Shown piece by piece: positions 4,405-6,310 of a DNA stretch of 6,310 bases (position 1 is the first letter of the stretch; each line of letters opens with the position of its first letter). Location: NCBI GenBank assembly GCA_021821565.1, contig JAKACI010000088.1, forward strand, positions 1 through 6,310. The letters run 5' to 3'. Both the position numbers and the translations under genes were made by a program. This DNA is from a bacterium (lineage in GTDB: Bacteria > SZUA-79 > Acidulodesulfobacterales > Acidulodesulfobacteraceae). Under the pieces are notes generated by a model. The model saw nothing but the letters and a program-made list of their open reading frames with translations, made no database searches and was not told where the DNA came from.

Positions 4405-5883
4405 ATGGCAAACTTTAATGTAATTAACGTCAAAGATGAAGAAGTATGGGATCATATTGATTCAACTATAGAAAGAAATAGACGATTTTACGTAAAAATT
4501 CGCATTAAATGTATTGCTTTAAAATCCAATAATGCAAATAAATATCATATTGATGAATATCAAAATATGTTATGTATTATAACAGCTTTTGATAAAGAAA
4601 CCATGCCACAAGTCTCTCAAAATAAAGTTGCTGAATATGGAAATATGTGTTTCTTTGAGTGCTGGTATAGTTTGGAAGACTTTAAATTAAAAAATTGGAT
4701 TAATGACGAAAAAGACGGCATTATTCTTCATATAGGTGGTATGATTAATAATAAGTTATTTGGAGATGTTACAATTAAATTAGATAAATCTCTTACTTTT
4801 AGTAATTATTCATTTGAACACTTTGACAACGATTATTCTAATTTATCCGGATATTTATATATATCCGATAATCAATTATCAAATACCGTAAATACATATA
4901 ATTTTACAAATAAAATTTTATTATATAACCAGCCTATATTTTTAGATATTTTTCAAGTTATAAAAGAACTGTTTGAACTAAAGGATTTCTACAACAAATC
5001 TGATCCAAGAATAAGGAAGATTATTATTTTTTTACCAGAGGGAATGTCCGGATTCAAATCTATTAATAGCCTAGACGGAAAACTTAAAATATCAACAAGA
5101 TTGGCAGACGAGAAATTAAAAGAAAACCTGAAAGTAAAAATCTTATGGATTATTAACGGACAAACGAAAAATTCTGAATATGAATTTGATAAGGAAATTA
5201 GTTGCGATATTCCAATAGATGCCGAATCTGTTTTTATATGTTTAATAGGTAGTGATGAAACGGTTTACGATTACTATCAAGAGACGACATATTGGGCTTA
5301 TAGGGAACGCAGAATAATAGGGGTTGTTAATAATCCAAATAATGATTTGCAAGAAATTATATTAGGGGCGCTTAAAAGCGGAGAGAATGAAACAACGGAA
5401 GTTAAACCTTTTATTGTTTATGAGGCTAATAAATGGGATGAAATAATCAAAACGGTTATAGCCTTTTCAAATACGCACGGCGGCAATATTATAATCGGTG
5501 TAAACGATAATGTTTATATAGAAGGTATCGAAAGTTTATTAAATATAGAATATCATAAACGTAAAAAATCAGAACCTAAGTTACAAAATGAACCTGTTGA
5601 ATGGTATAAAGGATTAATTAAAAAAAGAATAGGAGACAAATTAAGCGGCGATATGAGGCCTGTTGTTGACCATTTAAGTTACGATGGCCATACCTTAATA
5701 ATTATAAAGGTGCAGGAAGGAAAAGAAAAACCATATTTTAACAGAGAAACTAAAGACATTTATATACGTAAGGGCAGCAGTAATGCAAAACCTGATCCTA
5801 ACTCAGAATTGCCTGATTTATTAAAAGAAAAATTAATGATTCAGAATAATATTTCCAATCTTGGGTATAAGGGTGACGTTTAA
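4405..5883 (+). CDS. Schlafen AlbA_2 domain protein with unrecognised N-terminal region
   Basis: The 492-residue product has two parts. Residues 1 to about 305 are rich in beta-strand-like and aromatic stretches and match nothing I recognise. Residues about 315-465 form a Schlafen AlbA_2 domain: ILGALKSGENETTEVK, then the helix DEIIKTVIAFSNTHGGNIII and GVNDN, and near the end LIIIKVQEGKEKPYF and DIYIRKGSS, the typical closing strands. Glu327 and Glu332 are five residues apart in the first motif and Asp368 follows 36 residues later, much as the Glu-Glu-Asp nuclease site of Schlafen RNases. No helicase, ATPase, signal or membrane part is present, so it should be a soluble cytoplasmic protein. 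AlbA_2 proteins are common in mobile and defence islands as nucleic-acid-binding or cutting modules; others are merely labelled transcriptional regulators. AGAGGGTGG at 4386-4394, ten bases before the ATG, supports the start. The frame is intact. Activity on RNA or DNA is inferred, not shown. Confidence 0.85.
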   Translation: MANFNVINVKDEEVWDHIDSTIERNRRFYVKIRIKCIALKSNNANKYHIDEYQNMLCIITAFDKETMPQVSQNKVAEYGNMCFFECWYSLEDFKLKNWINDEKDGIILHIGGMINNKLFGDVTIKLDKSLTFSNYSFEHFDNDYSNLSGYLYISDNQLSNTVNTYNFTNKILLYNQPIFLDIFQVIKELFELKDFYNKSDPRIRKIIIFLPEGMSGFKSINSLDGKLKISTRLADEKLKENLKVKILWIINGQTKNSEYEFDKEISCDIPIDAESVFICLIGSDETVYDYYQETTYWAYRERRIIGVVNNPNNDLQEIILGALKSGENETTEVKPFIVYEANKWDEIIKTVIAFSNTHGGNIIIGVNDNVYIEGIESLLNIEYHKRKKSEPKLQNEPVEWYKGLIKKRIGDKLSGDMRPVVDHLSYDGHTLIIIKVQEGKEKPYFNRETKDIYIRKGSSNAKPDPNSELPDLLKEKLMIQNNISNLGYKGDV

Positions 5884-6046
5884 TTTTTATTAAATAGTTT
5901 AATTATATTTATTAAATCAAAAGTTAATTAATATAAAACTTGCAAGATAAAACTAAAATTAATAAGAAACAAATATACAATAATTACATAGATTATTCTA
6001 TTTTTGATTTCTATTGCTAACTAATATTAAATTTTAAGGATTTATT

Positions 6047-6301
6047 ATGATAGATTCTGGAAATGCGAATTATGTAACTATTTACGAAGCTATCATTGGT
6101 TTTTCAGGAATTGCCATAGGCGCTGCAATTACCGGAATAATATCTATTTATAGAGACGACTCTAAATTTAAAAAAGAAAAATTATCAACTGCTTATGCTT
6201 TTAAAGGAGAAATACAATCTTTATTGGAAATTATTGAAACAAGAAAGTTAAAAGAAGCATTGGAAAAAATCATAAATAATAAAGAACTTTTTTTGAAATA
6301 A
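6047..6301 (+). CDS. small membrane-anchored protein with helical tail, probably frameshifted near the end
   Basis: The visible frame gives 84 residues. Residues 11-35 (TIYEAIIGFSGIAIGAAITG onward) form one transmembrane helix with glycines at 18, 21, 25 and 30, a spacing that favours helix packing. The segment after it is strongly basic (RDDSKFKKEK), so the tail should be cytoplasmic. The tail (about 48-78) is an amphipathic helix, AFKGEIQSLLEIIETRKLKE and on, suited to coiled-coil pairing. The frame stops at TAA 6299-6301 just after seven T (6288-6294). One more T, or a -1 slip on T-TTT-TTG, would continue as ELFFEINVA and stay open to the window end. The natural protein may therefore be longer. 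AAGGA at 6036-6040 supports the start. The gene follows the AlbA_2 gene in the same direction after 163 AT-rich bases. Function is unknown; an anchor or sensor partner is only a guess. Confidence 0.7.
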   Translation: MIDSGNANYVTIYEAIIGFSGIAIGAAITGIISIYRDDSKFKKEKLSTAYAFKGEIQSLLEIIETRKLKEALEKIINNKELFLK

Positions 6302-6310
6302 ACGTTGCCG

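Noticed and set aside
5879..5894. Terminator after the AlbA_2 gene
   Set aside because: A six-pair stem of only A and T with a TTTT loop and no following T run is expected by chance in this composition.
1563..6310. Second attachment site (copy of the tRNA 3' end)
   Set aside because: I found no second GGTTCGACC or CGCGGCTC segment to the right of the tRNA, so the right end is outside the window.

Overview
The window is AT-rich bacterial DNA (intergenic stretches look well above 70% A+T) with GGAGG-type ribosome binding sites and a tRNA gene that encodes its own CCA end. This points to a low-GC bacterium. I cannot name the lineage from the sequence.

Layout. Positions 1-455 are the 3' end of a FAD-dependent pyridine-nucleotide oxidoreductase of the glutamate-synthase small-subunit type. 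Then comes a spacer and a 37-residue single-pass membrane protein at 705-818. A 620-base stretch without a confident gene follows, holding several inverted repeats. At 1440-1562 lie a strong promoter and tRNA-Lys(TTT). This left part looks like host chromosome.

The right part looks like an integrated element that uses the tRNA-Lys gene as its attachment site. Directly after the tRNA, on the minus strand and reading toward it, is a complete tyrosine-recombinase integrase (1610-2647). It is coupled by a TAATG overlap to a small helix-turn-helix excisionase-like protein (2647-2865). A regulatory or replication-like region without intact genes (about 2880-3985) follows. It holds a 29-bp direct repeat, six successive inverted repeats, one large nested operator-like dyad at 3206-3268, a very AT-rich tract and a cluster of TCAGGCA repeats. 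A decayed or mis-sequenced reading frame with a CxxC motif (3986-4370) separates this from the cargo.

The cargo begins with a 492-residue protein (4405-5883). Its C-terminal half is a Schlafen-type AlbA_2 domain retaining an E-x4-E...D arrangement like the nuclease site of Schlafen RNases. Its N-terminal 300 residues are unrecognised. Last is a small membrane-anchored protein (6047-6301) whose frame stops right after a run of seven T. A one-base slip there would reopen it to the window end.

Working model (inference): integrase and excisionase move the element in and out of tRNA-Lys; the repeat-rich middle controls or replicates it; the AlbA_2 protein and its membrane neighbour are accessory cargo, possibly defence. 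The other attachment site is not in the window, so element size and mobility cannot be judged.
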